Assembly (NCBI GenBank): GCA_949358305.1
Contig: OX442316.1
Coordinates: 15,438,001-15,502,000, forward strand
Direction: 5' to 3'
Origin: Strigamia acuminata
Lineage: Eukaryota; Arthropoda; Chilopoda; Geophilomorpha; Linotaeniidae
DNA length: 64,000 nt
This document shows positions 11,781 through 23,801 of this stretch, piece after piece (positions within the stretch are counted from its first letter, which is position 1; every line of letters begins with the position of its first letter). Below the pieces are notes generated by a model. It was not told the DNA's origin and did not search any database. It was given only the letters and a program-made list of their open reading frames with translations. The position numbers and the translations under genes were made by a program.

Positions 11781-11786
11781 AATAAA
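11781..11786 (+). terminator. Polyadenylation signal AATAAA of the secreted-protein gene
   Basis: Perfect AATAAA 38 bp after the stop codon, consistent with a short 3' UTR and cleavage near 11800. Confidence 0.7.
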
Positions 11787-12264
11787 ATTGAGCATTTAAA
11801 AATCAACAATGTGTGCTTCTACAGTCATTTTGAAACATTTTGTTATAAGAGGGATTTTGTCTTGAGTTTGCGGGCGCCACCTCTGGCCGAAATTACTCGA
11901 AAATGGCGTCAATTTTTGGACAAATGGCGAATTGTTCAAATCCAAGAAAATACCAACAATAGGTAAACGCCGGTAGTTATGTTGGGCTGCCATTTGTCCG
12001 CACAATGTTGGAAGGCTGCAACAATAGGTGGTAACTGCTTCACATTGTGACGATGACTTACCGGAGCAAGTATTTAACAACGCTTGGCCAAACGAGCCAA
12101 ATTTCCTGTTGCTATGACGTGAATTGATTGATTGTGAAGGATTGTTGAGGAGAGACACAAAACGAAACCACACCAAATAAAGATTACTACGGAAGTCGCG
12201 TTACAATATTATTTAACGCTAAAGTTGCTGAGCACCAGGTGGCGCTGTTCCAAAACTATCATCA

Positions 12265-13917
12265 TACTACTACATTTCAAAAGTTTAGAAAGTGAGTGAA
12301 AAATTCACTCACTTTGTGAATAACACCAAAAATATGACTTAAAAGCTAAGCAAAACCAATTTATACCATCAGATTTGAATTAAACAATTATTTTTCATCT
12401 AAAATAGCTTATAGTTACATATATTTAGTTATATAGTTTAGTTAAAAATCGAGATTTTCAAAACCTCACTTGTGTCAAAAGTTTAGAAAGTTGAAAAAAT
12501 CATTTCATAAGTTTAGAAAGTGCAACATAATTCATTTATTTCGACTTGAAAATAGGACATTTTCATATTTTTGTTTAGTATTTTGTTGGATGATCTCTGC
12601 ATTGTATGACCGCCTTCAATCTGCGAGGCATTGTAGACAATAAAGTAGGGGGCAAAACAATTGTGACATGTTGAATTTCATGGCTGTATCTCGAGAAAAA
12701 ATGGAGGAAAACCAATGAAATTTTAACTGAATATTTGTCCAACATTCTGCTTTGTTTACCTAAAATTTTATGACAATCTATCCATTAGTTCTAGAGAAAA
12801 AAATTATTGTATGAAGTGACATCAAATTTTAAGAGGCAAAGGTAAGTTAACAAACTCTGTTAACCATCGAGAAACCTTACAACAATGTCTGTTGATGCTT
12901 TGTTGGCCTTCCTTTAGCTTGTACTATTGCTTTCAATCATTCAGCCAGACTTTCAGGCAAATTTAGTAGCACTGTTTTAGACATACTTTACACCCAAACA
13001 TCAAGCAAAGCTAATTTCAACTTTGGAACATTTTTTTCTCAACTCTAGAGAAACTTTTTGGTTCAAATCAAGAAATCATCTCAAAACTGTTCAATTGGAT
13101 TAAGTTGGATTAAGTTGGATAACTGAGAAGGCCATTGAAGAAGTTCTGATTTTTTTTTGGTGTGAAACATTCTCACGCAAATTTTGATGTATGTTTTTGG
13201 TTGTTATCCTGTTGCTACAACCAACCCCAATATTTTTTTAGTCCTCAAGATTTCTTTCTAAATTGTCTCTGTAAACATTAGTATCCATTATTTCTTCAAT
13301 GGATTGGAGATTTCCAACCTTTTGCATCCCCAAACCAACACTGAACTATTTTTTCAGAGCAGTCACTTCATACAATAATTTTTTTCTCTAGAACTAATGG
13401 ATAGATTGTCATAAAATTTTAGGTGAACAAAGCAGAATGTTGGACAAATATTCAGTTAAAATTTCATTGGTTTTCCTCCATTTTTTCTCGAGATACAGCC
13501 ATGAGATTCAACATGTCACAATTGTTTTGCCCCCTACTTTATTGTTTACAATGCCTCGCAGATTGAAGGCGGTCATACAATGCAGAGATCATCCAACAAA
13601 ATACTAAACAAAAAAATGAAAATGTCCTATTTTCAAGTCGAAATAAATGAATTATGTTGCACTTTCTAAACTTATGAAATGATTTTTTCAACTTTCTAAA
13701 CTTTTGACACAAGTGAGGTTTTGAAAATCTCGATTTGTAACTAAACTATATAACTAAATATATGTAACTATAAGCTATTTTAGATGAAAAATAATTGTTT
13801 AATTCAAATCTGATGGTATAAATTGATTTTGCTTAGCTTTTAACTCATATTTTTGATGTTATTCACAAAGTGAGTGAATTTTTCACTCACTTTCTAAACT
13901 TTTGAAATGTAGTAGTA
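12265..13917 (-). mobile_element. Tc1-like transposon relic with very long terminal inverted repeats
   Basis: Arms 12265-12820 and 13362-13917 (556 bp each) are inverted copies that stay in register along their whole length and differ only at scattered positions. The ends are TA|CTACTACATTTC and its mirror, giving the TA target duplication typical of Tc1/mariner. The 541-bp centre encodes, on the minus strand, the second half of a Tc1-family transposase. Arms this long are unusual, since many Tc1-like elements have TIRs of tens to a few hundred bp. Confidence 0.9.
12850..13360 (-). pseudogene. Decayed Tc1-like transposase (C-terminal half)
   Basis: Minus-strand translation in shifting frames recovers family landmarks: a block like the central Tc1 domain around 13265-13345, QQDN-QKHTS at about 13182-13214 (family QQDNDPKHTS), WPSQ and LNPIEQ around 13091-13135 and AKGRPTKH around 12895-12925. 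Stops and frameshifts interrupt all of them. The N-terminal DNA-binding half is missing. Not functional. Confidence 0.85.
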
Positions 13918-15472
13918 GAATATCACATTACAATACCATGTTACGATCTTACGATCATCATCAGTGATACTATATTTATTAGATCATTGATTTTATCTAG
14001 AATGTTTTTCTTTTTCTGTTTTATCATTTAGAAAACGCTAGCAGCCTCGTAAATCAAATTGTAGAATCAATTACCTGACATTGTGACTTATGATTAAAAG
14101 ATTTCGAGGTGAAATCACACTAACAACCAATGGATTATACTTACAAATCCCTTTGTTTTTTCCTTCTTTATTTTGGTGTTTCTTGGGGTGAAATTGAAGC
14201 GGCATTTCGTGCTGCATGCGTGCAGCGCCATCTGTTTGCTAATAAGGCTTTTCCTCGGGGTAAAAGGGGACACACGAATCCTACTTAACTGACATGCGAT
14301 GGCTTGTCAAGGAAATTCCAATCTGCATGCGCCCCAAATTGATTTCCAACCCCTAACTCGTGCTTAAAGTAAGCAACGGGTTACGTGGAAAATGCACCGA
14401 ATTGAGTAATCGATTTTAAAGATGAACAAGCTCTAAATAAGTATTTTTTTTTTCTTTTTTTGTTTGGGGAAAAAATCAAATTGATTTTATCATTGAAATT
14501 AAGGAAGGAAATCGATTTGAATTTGGTAAAAAAAAAAAATTTAAATGGGAAAAAAAAATCATGTCACTCATCCGGACAAATGGATGGAAATAAATAAATT
14601 TGAATTTTGAATTTTTTTTAATGTTAGTTATTGATGAAAAATGCAGAATGTGACATGAATGGCAAAATGGTTTTTCAAAGCAAATTAGCACTTGAGTATG
14701 TCAATGGTTTGCTTTTGATTTTAATCCAAGTCGTGGAGAAACCAGTGTTGGTTGGGTTTGGTAGAACATGTCATGAACAGAGACAGATGTTTTTATTATA
14801 TTTAATGGAAAAAATGATTTTAGGGAGAGAGAGGAAGAGATAGAGCCATCAGAAACGATTCAGTGAGTCGTCTTTACCTTTTTTTGCTTCTACCTTTTCT
14901 TTTATTGTTTGTCGATACCAAAAATAAATGATTTCTCTTTACCAATTTTATCAAGACTAGAAAAGTTTCATTTTGTAAGAGATTGAGATATTAACTTGTT
15001 GGCTCGCGACAGTTGCATGTTCTGTCAGTGGAGATGATAAGAAACTTGAAAGTTCTTTTGGTTTGGTATGATTGATTGTCAAGAATTTATGCAGAAGAGA
15101 GTTTGGCCAGTTTTAGTAAGCGCATTTATAAAGTCATTTAAACTTGTTTATGTCAGGGATTTCCCGAAAAATTGAACTTTGTTCACTTTTAGGAGTGGAC
15201 TTGAAGGAAGTTCACGTTCACTAAAGATGCGATTTTTGCGGAAAATAAAAGTTCTCCAAAATGTTTTCTTAGTTGTGGATAATGCAAATGGAGCATTTTT
15301 AAAGCATAATTTTTGCAATTGGAGGTACTTTTAAGTCCGCAATTGCCGCAATTCGATCGTTATACCGCAGATTTTGCGGATAATCCGCAATTTGCCAATT
15401 TTGGGGGGTTTCGTCCGAAAATCGAGTGAACGTTCGAGTGAACGTGCGTATTGCGTGATACATCACGTAATA
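13918..15472. other. Gene-free stretch
   Basis: AT-rich with poly-A and poly-T runs around 14445-14620. The overlapping short frames at 14476-14843 show no family resemblance. Confidence 0.55.
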
Positions 15473-15650
15473 ATTTTGTTTAAAAACTTCAAATTTCATT
15501 TAAAAACTTCAAATTTTGTTTAAAAACTTCAAATTTTGTTTGAAAACTTTAAACTGCCTTTAAAAACTTCAAATTTCCTTTATAAACTTCAAATTTCCTT
15601 TAAAAACTTCAAATTTCGTATAAAACCTTGAAATTTTGGTCAAAAACTTC
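15473..15650. repeat. 20-bp minisatellite A
   Basis: About nine tandem copies of a unit like TTTAAAAACTTCAAATTTTG, with an exact 20-bp period and no length change across the array. Each unit carries two A/T tracts about 10 bp apart. Followed at 15661-15727 by a small hairpin (GATGATGAAAACGT / ACGTTTTCATCATC). Confidence 0.9.
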
Positions 15651-15734
15651 CCGGATGAGCCCGCGTCATTCATCATGTTTGATGATGAAAACGTTGTAGA
15701 AATGTTAGTTTAAATGTTTAGATGACGTTTTCAT

Positions 15735-15985
15735 CATCAAAACATTCATTTCAAATCATTTTGTAAAATGTATTGTGAAATGCATTTTCCAATGTTACTT
15801 GTTGAATATGAATGCGCTGTCAAAATACATTTTATAAAATGTGTTCTAAAATGTATTATTAAGTACTACTGTTAGAGAATTGCAAATGCATTGTCAAAAT
15901 GTGTGTTTTCAATTGCATTGTGAAATGTATTATTTAATGCACAAATGATATACTTTATTCTGCGAAACATTTTGGAATGCATCGC
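15735..15985. repeat. aatgcatt-rich degenerate repeat
   Basis: Repeated variants of AAATGCATT / AAAATGTATT. Related blocks at 17055-17170, 37125-37232 and 60095-60180 share phrases such as AATGCATTTCGTAATACAAT and GGTATTGGGAATGCA, so this is a dispersed family. Confidence 0.55.
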
Positions 15986-16420
15986 AGTGTAATTTTTATC
16001 TATTTTGTTAACCATATGGGCATGGAAATTCAACATCTTTTCGGTTTGTATTCCAAAAGTATAATCTATTTACCGGCGTTTTTCTCAAGCTCATCTTGTA
16101 TCGAGCGACATGCAGCAGAAGTCGCGGCAATACAATTAAACCATCTGCAAACACCGGACAGCATTTAAGTTGCTGCTGGTTCATTTTGGCTGAGCTTGCT
16201 CAATTGTGTTATCATCAGCAACATCTGGCGACGACTACCACAGAAATTTGAGTAGCACTTTTGCTAATAGTGTGGATGGTGTGAACAGTCAGATATTTGC
16301 CACATTGTTTTTGGGATTCACAGACATTCTCGCATTTTAGTAGCATTTTTAAAACATCATTACAATTTTATAATCATAATCAACATGGATTTCTTAAAGT
16401 ATCGTTTGCGATCTTAGATA

Positions 16421-16776
16421 CAACTCAAAGACATGAAATTAAAATAAACACCTCTGTCAAAACAAAAGTTGTGTTTGAAATTATATCACACAAAAAATAA
16501 GCAACATATAACCAAATGTTTATTTTTCCCAATAGAATGAGCAAAAAATGAATTAAATAAACAAAATTTGATGGAAATTGATCATTTTTTTCATAAGTTA
16601 TCATGAAAAATGATTGGGCCCTGCAAGACACTAAATTTTGTTTATTTAATTCATTTTTTGCTCATTGTATTGGGAAAAATAAACAACATATGTTGTTTAT
16701 TTTTTATTTCGTGTAATTTCAAACACAACTTTTGTTTTGACAGAGGTGTGTATTCTAATTTCATGTCTTTGAGTTG
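16421..16776. mobile_element. TA-flanked fold-back MITE
   Basis: Almost the whole 356 bp is an inverted repeat: CAACTCAAAGACATGAAATT at the left mirrors AATTTCATGTCTTTGAGTTG at the right, continuing with short gaps to the ACAAAATTTGA centre. TA flanks both ends (16419-16420, 16777-16778), as for Tc1/mariner-derived MITEs. The central loop carries ATCATTTTTTTCAT and its mirror. Confidence 0.85.
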
Positions 16777-16930
16777 TACATTCAATTTGCAAAATATAGT
16801 AGTGAATTAAATTTTCATAAAGACAATGGTGATCTGATAGAAAAGTATAGAAAAGTATCTCTTGTTTGAACTTCTGTTTGAAATCACTTAGTAATGCGCT
16901 TTAAAAAAAAAGCTTTAACATTTAACATTT

Positions 16931-17030
16931 ACCATGTTTTCATGTACCCAGTTATCTGGATAAGGGTGGGGAGGTGAAAATGCGAATTTTACTTTTCTGG
17001 AAAACTCATCATGTAAACGAAACAGTGTAG
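16931..17030 (+). mobile_element. Truncated copy of the 1061-1505 MITE
   Basis: Shares the CCATGTTTTCATGTACCCAG end, GTTATCTGGATAAG and CTTTTCTGGAAAACTCATCA with the full copy in the same order, then loses similarity after TGTAAACGAAACAG. Confidence 0.7.
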
Positions 17031-17054
17031 CACTTCACAGAATTAAGTATATGA

Positions 17055-17170
17055 TTTGTATATTAAATAATGCATTTCGTAATACAATTGACAAAATGCA
17101 TTTGTAAATGCATTCATATTTTAGAAATAATAGTATTGTGATCGGATTTAGGAATGCATTTTACATAATA
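17055..17170. repeat. aatgcatt-family dispersed repeat
   Basis: AATGCATTTCGTAATACAAT closely matches AATGCATTTCATAATACAAT at 37138. No coding capacity. Confidence 0.55.
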
Positions 17171-17504
17171 TAGTATCATTTGTCTGGAAACTGGAGTTTC
17201 TGAAGGGAATTTTTTTGTTAAAATAAAGAATACCTTATTTTATGAAATGAAACAAATCAGCTGAAGTAAAGCCAGCCATTGTGGCAAAACTTAAATTTCT
17301 ACGCCAAAAGTACTGAATTTGTTCAATAAATGTATTCAAATTTTTATTATTATGCAAGTAAACAAGAAAAACCACCATATTTTTTTAATGCCTAAATTAT
17401 TTTATTTTCATAAGATAAAAAATCTCAATTTGCTGATTTGTTTTGCTTTTTTTAAAAAGAAAACATTTAACTTAAGATGGCTGAGATAAGTTGCATAGTA
17501 CTAA

Positions 17505-17735
17505 ATCGATGGTGTTCTACAACTTTGTAATTGGAAATTTTGCTGTATCTTAAACGGTTTAAAAGTTAAGAAGTGAATGACCTTGAAGATGATCTTCCAG
17601 GTCAAATTTAAGGTGACCACTGGATAGCCCACCATCGACTTCCTATATGCCTACATCAATAAAATTGATATATCTTCGGTCATTTTCAAGAAAAAAAGGT
17701 GTTTCCGGACTTTTGACTCACCCTGTATAATCTTT
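17505..17735 (+). repeat. Dispersed repeat (GTGAATGACCTTGAA family), longer copy
   Basis: Begins with GTTCTACAACTTTGTAATTG (similar block at 28855), passes through GAAGTGAATGACCTTGAAG and ends GACTCACCCTGTATAA. No ORF. Probably a non-autonomous DNA transposon fragment. Confidence 0.6.
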
Positions 17736-18889
17736 GCGATAAAGTGGTGGACCGGTACCGGTACCGGTCCTCGAACTACAGTTGGAGAAGCACTGTAACA
17801 ATTGGTGTACTAAATTTAAATGTAGCACGCCTGGTTCACCTTTAAAGTTGTGACGTCAACAGCAGTTGCCACAAGGTGAAAAGTGTCTGCTTTTGTGCTT
17901 GATTAATGCCAGTGTGCGGTTTTTCGGTTAGGTTAACTACCCAGCTCACTCTAAAGATGTCATGCGAGCGACCAAAAAGTGAAAAGAAAAAAAAATAAAA
18001 GAGGAAAATAAAAATCGATGCAGCCGAATGGAAATAGTGAAAGAATTGATGGGTTCTCTAACCCCTTTTACCCGAATGAGTTCCTGGTTAAAAACAGCCA
18101 ACTTATCACCCTTTTCCATTTGCTGAACAATTTCTTGGCCCACTACTTTTAGATGGGTTTTGTCAGTGACATCTGTTTGGTTTAGGGTCGTTTTATCTAA
18201 GCTACATTGTATTTGCAGTTACCAAATTGGAGATATGGGGCTGGAGCGAAGAAATAAAACTTTTCAAGTGCTTGGCTTTGCAATGAATGCGAATTTATTA
18301 AACAATATCTGATTTTATTGATATTGATTTTCTTTGTTCTTGTGTTGATTGGGAGGATGAAGAGAACGCAATTTCCTGTTTGAGCAGAAATTATATCGAT
18401 CTTGAGATTCGTTTGCCAAAGCCAGACGTTAATTGGACGATATTACTGTCAGTTATTTGCTCAACTTGTGTGCACAAGAAGAAAAGTTGATTGCGAGACA
18501 TTTTTAATTCAAAAGTAGATACAAATGTGAAGTGAATGGCTGATTGTTATCGGCAATGATGGCTCGTTTCATTGCTTTGTGCATTGATTGGAGAAGAAAG
18601 AAAGAGTGGTGCATTTTCAGTACAGGAAGCTCATTTGTATTTTGGGTCTATCAGAAGAACGCGCGGATTTCCTGCATTAGGTCCAACACCTGTGGGAAAA
18701 AGTCAGAGCCAACAAAACAATAGGTGTTCTGTCTTAGACAAAATTAGTTTCCTTTGGTATATTTCACGAACTTTACGCCATTTCTTTCAGTTTTAGGCTA
18801 GTTCATTTCTTAATGTTTGGCCTGTTTCAGTTCTTTTGTTGGTGAAATGTTTCATTTGCATTGATTGTTAATGAAGGGACATTTTAATT
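17736..18889. other. Gene-free stretch
   Basis: Contains GGTACCGGTACCGGT near 17753 (short palindrome). Nothing else recognised. Confidence 0.55.
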
Positions 18890-18978
18890 TTAATATCGGC
18901 GCAGGTATCGATATCGGCCGATATTCGGGTTGCCGATTATCGGTATCGGCGATACAGCAAAATATCGATATCGATAGT
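18890..18978. repeat. Self-complementary ATCGATATCGG repeat
   Basis: Interspersed TATCGATATCGG, GCCGATATTCGG and TATCGATATCGATAG motifs make nearly every stretch complementary to another. Degenerate, without fixed period. Confidence 0.6.
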
Positions 18979-19661
18979 AAGTAGTAACTACGTATACTCA
19001 CTAAGAAGTAATGGTAATATTTGGTAACTGTGGTGTAACAAGATAAACAATGGCCATTCTTGAAAAATGTATAACAATTAAGTACTTTGGTTGCCTGGCT
19101 ATAATTGCCTAGCAAAATAAATCAGTCGCCATCGACACACAAAATTACCAAGTCGACACCTTATTTATTTGGTCCCAAAATGTAGGCCCAAGCAATTCCA
19201 ATGTGGCTGCCTTATGAAGACTTAGTCCCGAGACGTTCTGAACAGTAGTGAAGCAAAACACTTACAGTAACAGTTAAGCAATGTTAGTGTAATGTTTATC
19301 TGATGCAATTAACCGTTATTGTTTCAAAAGTGTCTGATGCAATGATGTATTCTTATTTCAGTTATTGTCTGATGAAATAGCGCATTGTTGTTTGCTAAGA
19401 ACTTGTTACTTAGAGTTACACAGTTACATTGTTATAAAGTCGTTACCATGACTATTATGTATTTGCTTCTCACTTGCTTGTATTTTACCAACGAGGAAAG
19501 ACGTGTGTTTTGTTTTCCACTTTAAAAACCTCTCTTTTATTTCAACATGATGCCCCAGCATAACAGTAACCACTTACGGAGTACTTTTTCGGCTAAATAA
19601 CTCTAACAGTAATTAGTTAGCAAATTGCAGTAATGCATGTAACCCTGCAGATTTCAATAAA
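18979..19661. other. Gene-free stretch
   Basis: Only short frames; no structure noticed. Confidence 0.5.
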
Positions 19662-19774
19662 ACTAAAGCCTAGTTCACATGCACGCGTTGAAGTTGAAAT
19701 ATTTCAACTTGATGCTTGCGCGTTGAAGCGTTGAAACTGATGCAACAACGCATGCATGTGAACTAGCCTTTAGT
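19662..19774. mobile_element. Tiny MITE / hairpin with CTAGTTCACATGC ends
   Basis: ACTAAAGCCTAGTTCACATG at 19662 mirrors CATGTGAACTAGCCTTTAGT ending at 19774 (one mismatch). The inside also has GTTGAAATATTTCAAC. At 113 bp it can encode nothing. Confidence 0.75.
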
Positions 19775-21157
19775 CCAAATCCCATGATCCTTCAACGTGC
19801 TTCCAAAATGCGCAATTTTATCGGGAGCGCAAGACTTTTTCAGCTCCCATAATTGTCTACAAGAACCAGTAGTTGCAATTCTTGGAAACCATTCCTGTTT
19901 ATTAGTTGTTTCAATAAACCCATTAATAATTTTTGAGTGCTAACAATCTAGTTAAGAAACTCTGGCAACTCAATCAAATGGTTGTTTAATAGAAGCCTAG
20001 TCCTAACTTTAGAGTTTAATTGAAGTCGCAGATAAGGAAGTCTAATGAGTTGAGTCAACATCCTTTTCTAATGGTTTCTTTAGAGTTTGTTAATTAGCTT
20101 ACTGCCTAAGTCTGCTGAGCACTAGTAATGAACTTTGGGCACAAATTTATTTTGTTTTGCTCGTTTCTTTCCTTTTTTCTCGCTCATTTCCCGAAAGCTC
20201 AGATATTTCTTTCTTTTCCTGCCTCGTAATAAGATTGGCGCACTTGACTGGACAATCTAAGAAAGAAGAAGAAGAAGAAAAAGTTCATTCTCTGAGGCGC
20301 GTCAAGTCTTAACTACGTCCAAGCTCAATCCGCCGTCCACGTTATTGACTGTTTACGTCGTTTGCGGCTATTGACGTGGGGAATAAACTTGAAAGGCTTC
20401 ATTGCTTTCGAACTTTTGTGGGTGTCCAGTGGAAACAGTTTAGACAGGATACAATTGATTTTTTTTATTTTTTTTACTTTCTTTATTACATGTTATTTTA
20501 TGGTTAACAAAAGGGGCATATCCTCAAGTTGTTGACTGTTATTGGACAGAATGAAGGAGGACAAAGTAAAAACATAAAATAACAAAGGTTTAGATTACTT
20601 CTCGGAGATCAAACAAGTTATTAGATTTTTTTTTATTTTTTACGAAGTATTTTATTTTTTTTTTATTTTTTTTATTTGGTGGAGTGAAATTAGGCTTTAG
20701 AAGATTGAATAGAAGAAAATGAAAAAGTAATCTTTATGAAAAGAACGGCAAAGAAAAGGTTGTAACGTTGCAAACTTTATTTGTATGAGAGAGACTGAGA
20801 GAGAGAGTTGCGCACAAAAGAGTAAAATGAAAAAAGAATATAAACCATTCTTGGCTGAGAGACATTTGGTAATGAGTTGAGAAAATAAAGCTGCTCTGAC
20901 TTTATGGGTGGGTCTATGGGTTGTGCGGAGAAAGTTGGAGAAATGAAGTTTTGGTTGTAAGATGTATGTTTGTGGGGTTTTGTTACTTCCATTACTAGTG
21001 AAGTTCAGGAAATACTGAACTAAGTTATGAGCTCAAAGCTTTTTCTTTAACGTAGTCATAAGAAAGTGCAGTCGTCGACTGATTGAGTGAGGAGAACCGA
21101 TCGAAGGGCAGACATTCAAGCGAATATTAGTAAATGCTGGTTGTGATTTGAAAATTT
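19775..21157. other. Gene-free stretch
   Basis: Short (AGA)n at 20262-20280 and T-rich runs around 20460-20680. No gene supported. Confidence 0.55.
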
Positions 21158-22046
21158 AGCAAATCAGCTGCAAATTCAGTAAATCAACAGTGAATCCAGC
21201 AAATAAATTGCAAATCCAGCCAACCAACTGAAAATCCAGCAAATCAACTGAAAATCCAGCAAATCAACTGAAAATTCAGCAAATCAACTGAAAATCCAGC
21301 AAATCAACTGAAAATCCAGCAAATCCACTGAAAATCCAGAAAATCAACTGAAAATCCAGCAAATCAATTGAAAATCCAGCAAACCAACTGAAAATCTAAC
21401 AAATCAACTGAAAGTCCAGCAAACCAACTGAAAATCCAACAAATCAACTGAAAGTCCAGCAAATCAACTGAAAATCCAGCAAATCAACTGAAAATCCATC
21501 AAATTAACTGAAAATCCAGCAAATCAACTGAAAATTCAGCAAATTAACTGAAAATCCAGCAAATCAACTGAAAATCCAGCAAATCCACTGAAAATCCAGA
21601 AAATCAACTGAAAATCCAGCAAATCCACTGAAAATCCAGAAAATCAACTGAAAATCCAGCAAATCAATTGAAAATCCAGCAAACCAACTGAAAATCCAAC
21701 AAATCAACTGAAAGTCCAGCAAACCAACTGAAAATCCAACAAATCAACTGAAAGTCCAGCAAATCAACTGAAAATCCAGCAAATCAACTGAAAATCCATC
21801 AAATTAACTGAAAATCCAGCAAATCAACTGAAAATCCAGCAAATCAACTGAAAATCCAAAAAATCAACTGAAAATCCAGCAAATCAACTGAAAATCCAGC
21901 AAATCAACTGCAAATTAACTGCAAATCAACCACAAATCCAGAAAATCAACTGCAAAATCAAACTGCAAAACCAGCAAATCAACTGCAGATCAACTGCAAA
22001 TTTAGCATCAAATCAACTGCAGATCAACTGCAAATCTAGCATCAAA
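21158..22046. repeat. 20-bp minisatellite B with 300-bp higher-order repeat
   Basis: More than 40 copies of AAATCAACTGAAAATCCAGC. From about 21220 to 21900 the register is perfectly 20 bp. Variant monomers (AAATCCACTG, AAAGTCCAGC, AAAATCCATC, AAATTAACTG) recur in the same order at 21301-21600 and 21601-21900, giving a 15-monomer higher-order unit. The edges decay into CTGCAAATC variants. Confidence 0.95.
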
Positions 22047-23310
22047 TGAAATGCTCTCAGTTTGCACACATTCTCATTCTGTGGTATTGTGAAGAGCTAA
22101 TGACTGGCAACGATCGAAGGGCCTTTGGAGAAAAATCGCTTTTAGTAAATGTCATCAAAAATACCAAAGTGATACGCATTTAAAATAGAAGTACATTACT
22201 ATGGAAGTGTCGAGATAGGCGTTAAATGGCAATTAACTCCCTAGATAATATCACACGTAATATGTCCATGTTAATCCTATTTAAATCCGTTAAATACACA
22301 ATAGATTTTGATTCAAGTGATTAAAACTCTCTCGTATTTTTTAACTGTTTCAAAAACCAGCCTTTGCCGTCTGATATCAACATTAAACACTGCTACTGAA
22401 GTGTTAATCATTTTGTCATTTGATATTTAAAGCCATTTTCTAGCAATAAAGTGATTGATTTACAGCAAAACACACAGATAACGATCTACAATGGTTGACA
22501 CATTTGTTTTTAATCTAAGCACCAGATAGCGCAAGATGTTGACAGGTTTTGCTGCGTGTACATGAGTTTTATAATAATAAATAAGTGAAAAAAAAAATAT
22601 GTCGCTGCGAACGTTTCAAGGTTGGACGTTTATCTCGCTCAGTATGGGGTCAGACAAGTTGTCATTTTTGTTTTTAAACCGACAGAAACAACTGGCAGGT
22701 TTATTTTTTCCCTTTTCAATTTTTTCTCGAATATTTTCTAATTTTTTTTTTTTTGTTTATTTTGTTTATTTTTTTGACATTTCGTATCGCCGTCGTGTGT
22801 CAGATGTCTAGCAAATGGTATACGGTTTCAAATCAATGCTTAAAAGCAGTTTAAAGGTCAAGGGAAAACAGTTATGTAGAAATTTACTCAAACGGAATAA
22901 TCAAAATGTTTTGCCGATGTTATCGTACACAAAACAGAAGAAAAATGGCACGCAAATAAATAGAAAATATTTGATCTATTTTGCAAATCTTGGCAGATGA
23001 ATATTTTTATTTTTGATGTTTGTTTAGAAATGTAATTTTTTTTTTTTTATTTTAATATCAACTTTTTAATTTTTCGGAGAGTTTGAAATTGTACAAATAT
23101 TTGTATTGGAGCTTTTGGGAGTTGCAGGCAAGCCGAGGGGCAGCAAACTTAACTTAGTGTACAGAAAATGCGTCCAATGTAATGAATACAGAAATTAAAA
23201 TAGGAAATTAAAGAAATAAATACACTACAATCTAAATTCTTAAATTTTTATAATGTACAAATTAAATCAAACTAACAAACTCGCTTATCCCATATGGTTT
23301 AAACACTATA
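22047..23310. other. Gene-free stretch
   Basis: T-rich runs at 22735-22775 and 23035-23050. Short frames only. Confidence 0.55.
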
Positions 23311-23637
23311 GTCCGTGCACGGTATCTTGATGCTAAATTCGTACTGCGCATCCCATTCTGCGCAGACAATTTTCTAATTCCAGTTGTTATTTAGCAGTAT
23401 TAAGCCTAATATTAGGCCTAATAATGCTAAAATAAAGTAAATAAACAACAATAAACTCATAATTAAAAGTAATTTACAACGTAGTACCAAAATATTTTTG
23501 TTTATTTACCTTATTTTCGCATTATTAGGCCTAATAGTAGGCTTAATATTGCCATATAACAACTGGAATTAGAAAATCGTCTGCGCAAAATGGGATGCGC
23601 AGTACGAATTTAGCATCAAGATACCGTGCGCAGACTG
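23311..23637. mobile_element. MITE with GTGCACGGTATCTTGATGC ends
   Basis: GTGCACGGTATCTTGATGCT at left mirrors AGCATCAAGATACCGTGCGC at right; the inverted similarity continues through GCGCATCCCATTCTGCGC and AATTCCAGTTGTTAT to the TAGGCCTAATA blocks. The flanks share TAT. A direct copy of the flanking sequence without the element is at about 23774-23801. Relatives are at 10857-10971 and 51756-51808. Confidence 0.85.
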
Positions 23638-23801
23638 TATGTTTGAACATTCAGAGACATTGATCTTGTGGTGTTTGTGCTAAGTCAACTGTGATGTCAA
23701 ATGAGATCAAAAGTCTGTTCTCAAAAATCATTGCTTGGATGTTGCTAAAACTTACATTGAAGGCTTCTACTAAGGTTTAAACACTATGTTTGAACATTCA
23801 G

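Noticed and set aside
11796-12176. 126-codon minus frame just downstream of the secreted-protein gene
   Set aside because: It overlaps that gene's 3' end region, has no domain, promoter or splice support, and low-complexity Ser/Gln content.
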